Shown: positions 62,947 to 64,000 of the stretch, one piece after another
Layout of the letters: each line of letters begins with the position of its first letter
Position numbering within the stretch: the stretch's first letter is position 1
Source of the DNA: Micromonospora sp. R77
GTDB lineage: Bacteria; Actinomycetota; Actinomycetes; Mycobacteriales; Micromonosporaceae
Assembly: GCF_022747945.1 (NCBI RefSeq)
Contig: NZ_JALDST010000001.1
Span: forward strand, 3,348,001 to 3,412,000
DNA length: 64,000 nucleotides
Reading direction: 5' to 3'
Program-made: the position numbers and the translations under genes
The notes under the pieces: generated by a model
What the model saw: only the letters and a program-made list of their open reading frames with translations
Databases searched by the model: none
Told to the model about the DNA's origin: nothing

Positions 62947-64000
62947 CGTGTCTCCGCGGTCCTTCCTGCCCCTGGGCGGTTCCAGAGGCAGACGTGGTGG
63001 TGTTTGGGTACAGGGCAGCGTGAACCCGGCGCTCAGCGTCGATCACGTGGCGAATGGCGCTATCAATGTCATCGGCGGTAGTGGCGTAGCCCAGAGAGAA
63101 GCGGATAGTACATTCGGCTTCATCCCGGCTCAGGCCCATGGCCAGCAGGACCCGGCTCGGCTCCATAGCGCCGGCCGCGCAGGCGCTGCCCTCGGACGCG
63201 GCTATGGCGGGCATGGCGGCGAGCATCGCGTCGGCCGGCAGGCCGTCGAAGGTCAGACTCGATACGCCGGGTAGCCGCCGGTCGGGATGACCGTTGCGGC
63301 GGGTGCCGGGTAGGGCGGTCATGACAGCGGTCTCGAAGCGGTCCCGCAGCAACCGGATACGCGAGGCCTCTTGATCGAGGCAACGGGCGGCAGCTTCAGC
63401 AGCGGCACCCAGGCCGACGATGCCGGGCACATTCAGGGTTCCCGGCCTCCGTCCGCGCTCATGACCGCCGCCGTACGCCAGCGGCCGGATCGCCATCGGT
63501 GTGCCCCGCCGCACGAACAGCGCTCCGACGCCCTGAGGAGCCCCGAACTTGTGGCCTGACAGCGACAGAGAGTCAAGGTCCAATCTGCGAAGATCGATGG
63601 GCAGTCGACCCACTAGCTGTGTCGCGTCGGAGTGCACCAACGCGCCGGCTTCGTGTGACAGCTTCACGACGAGTTCCAGGTCGTTCAGGACTCCGGTCTC
63701 ATTGTTAGCGGCCATGATCGATACCAGCGCGGGTTTCGCCGCCAGTGCTTCTTCTAGTTCATCGAGACACAGCGTGCCGTCGGGGTAGACACCGATCGTG
63801 TGAACCGTGCCGTCGAGAGTCGCTGCGGCCTCACTCACCGCCGGGTGTTCTACGGCGCTAATCACTAGACTGCGGCCAGGTGCCGCGGCGGACCGGATGG
63901 CTAGATTGTTGGCCTCTGTCGCACCGGATGTGAAGATCAACTCGTTTGCGGCGCAGCCCAACAGTGCCGCTACCCGGGCGCGCGCCTGTTCAACAGCGGC
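62939..64000 (-). CDS. sspA: SspA, cysteine desulfurase (partial, N-terminus outside window)
   Basis: At least 353 residues of an IscS/NifS-type PLP enzyme are visible. The cofactor Lys is in SLSLSGHKFGAPQG and the persulfide Cys in EGSACAAG. SspA takes sulfur from cysteine and passes it to SspD for DNA phosphorothioation. The N-terminal 30-40 residues are beyond the window edge. The gene overlaps sspB by 8 bp, which argues for a dedicated desulfurase rather than a housekeeping IscS. Confidence 0.88.
   Translation of the reverse strand, partial: AAVEQARARVAALLGCAANELIFTSGATEANNLAIRSAAAPGRSLVISAVEHPAVSEAAATLDGTVHTIGVYPDGTLCLDELEEALAAKPALVSIMAANNETGVLNDLELVVKLSHEAGALVHSDATQLVGRLPIDLRRLDLDSLSLSGHKFGAPQGVGALFVRRGTPMAIRPLAYGGGHERGRRPGTLNVPGIVGLGAAAEAAARCLDQEASRIRLLRDRFETAVMTALPGTRRNGHPDRRLPGVSSLTFDGLPADAMLAAMPAIAASEGSACAAGAMEPSRVLLAMGLSRDEAECTIRFSLGYATTADDIDSAIRHVIDAERRVHAALYPNTTTSASGTAQGQEGPRRHDA

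Overview
This is a high-GC actinobacterial chromosome segment, most likely from Micromonosporaceae (Micromonospora or a close relative). That placement is inferred from very high GC3, GTG starts, KdpFABC-DE, GAF-ANTAR proteins, SpoIIE/RsbW-type regulators, a secreted GH6 cellulase behind a CebR-type operator, and actinobacterial-style cupin and SnoaL genes. No rRNA gene, complete tRNA or CRISPR array was seen.

Region 1 (1-14.3 kb) is core-like. It holds a partial GAF/phosphatase gene coupled to an RsbW-like ATPase, a methyltransferase, a secreted PHB-depolymerase-like hydrolase, a second RsbW-like ATPase, the GH6-CBM2 cellulase, and an overlapping potassium operon: small ORF, kdpF, kdpA, kdpB, kdpC, then kdpD-kdpE. 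Region 2 (14.3-25.5 kb) looks like a stress and membrane-adaptation cluster: two fatty acid desaturases, two GAF-ANTAR regulators, a STAS protein, an AI-2E-family permease overlapping a SigB/SigF-type sigma factor, an LtrA-family protein, and two paralogous 99-residue membrane proteins in opposite orientation.

Region 3 (25.6-39.0 kb) is bounded by two copies of a repeat made of an IS110-family 3' tail, about 190 bp of spacer and the 5' half of a tRNA-Arg(CCU) gene. Between them lie redox genes (two aldo/keto reductases, a cupin, an alcohol dehydrogenase, an NAD(P)-binding protein), an MFS exporter, XRE and TetR regulators, two SnoaL-like proteins and several broken genes: a frameshifted LtrA, a LuxR remnant and IS110 remnants. 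It reads as accessory DNA.

Region 4 (39.0-64.0 kb) is a defence island. An XRE-ImmA protein diverges from a CBASS operon made of a patatin phospholipase, a CD-NTase and an E2-like protein. That operon is translationally joined to a fourth, 1034-residue protein with a PD-(D/E)XK-like N-terminus. Next come a DUF3800 protein, a 78-bp IS21-derived mini-element, two unassigned proteins, and an intact IS21-family element with a 5-bp target duplication. The window ends in an Ssp-type DNA phosphorothioation module: sspE on the plus strand; sspA (cut by the window edge), sspB, sspC and sspD on the minus strand with every junction overlapping; and a phosphorothioation-associated methyltransferase plus a 124-residue unknown between them.

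The two immune systems work on different principles. Ssp is expected to mark host DNA with sulfur and let SspE attack unmodified phage DNA. CBASS is expected to make a cyclic nucleotide that activates the phospholipase. The least conventional part is the CBASS operon with its coupled nuclease-like fourth gene.
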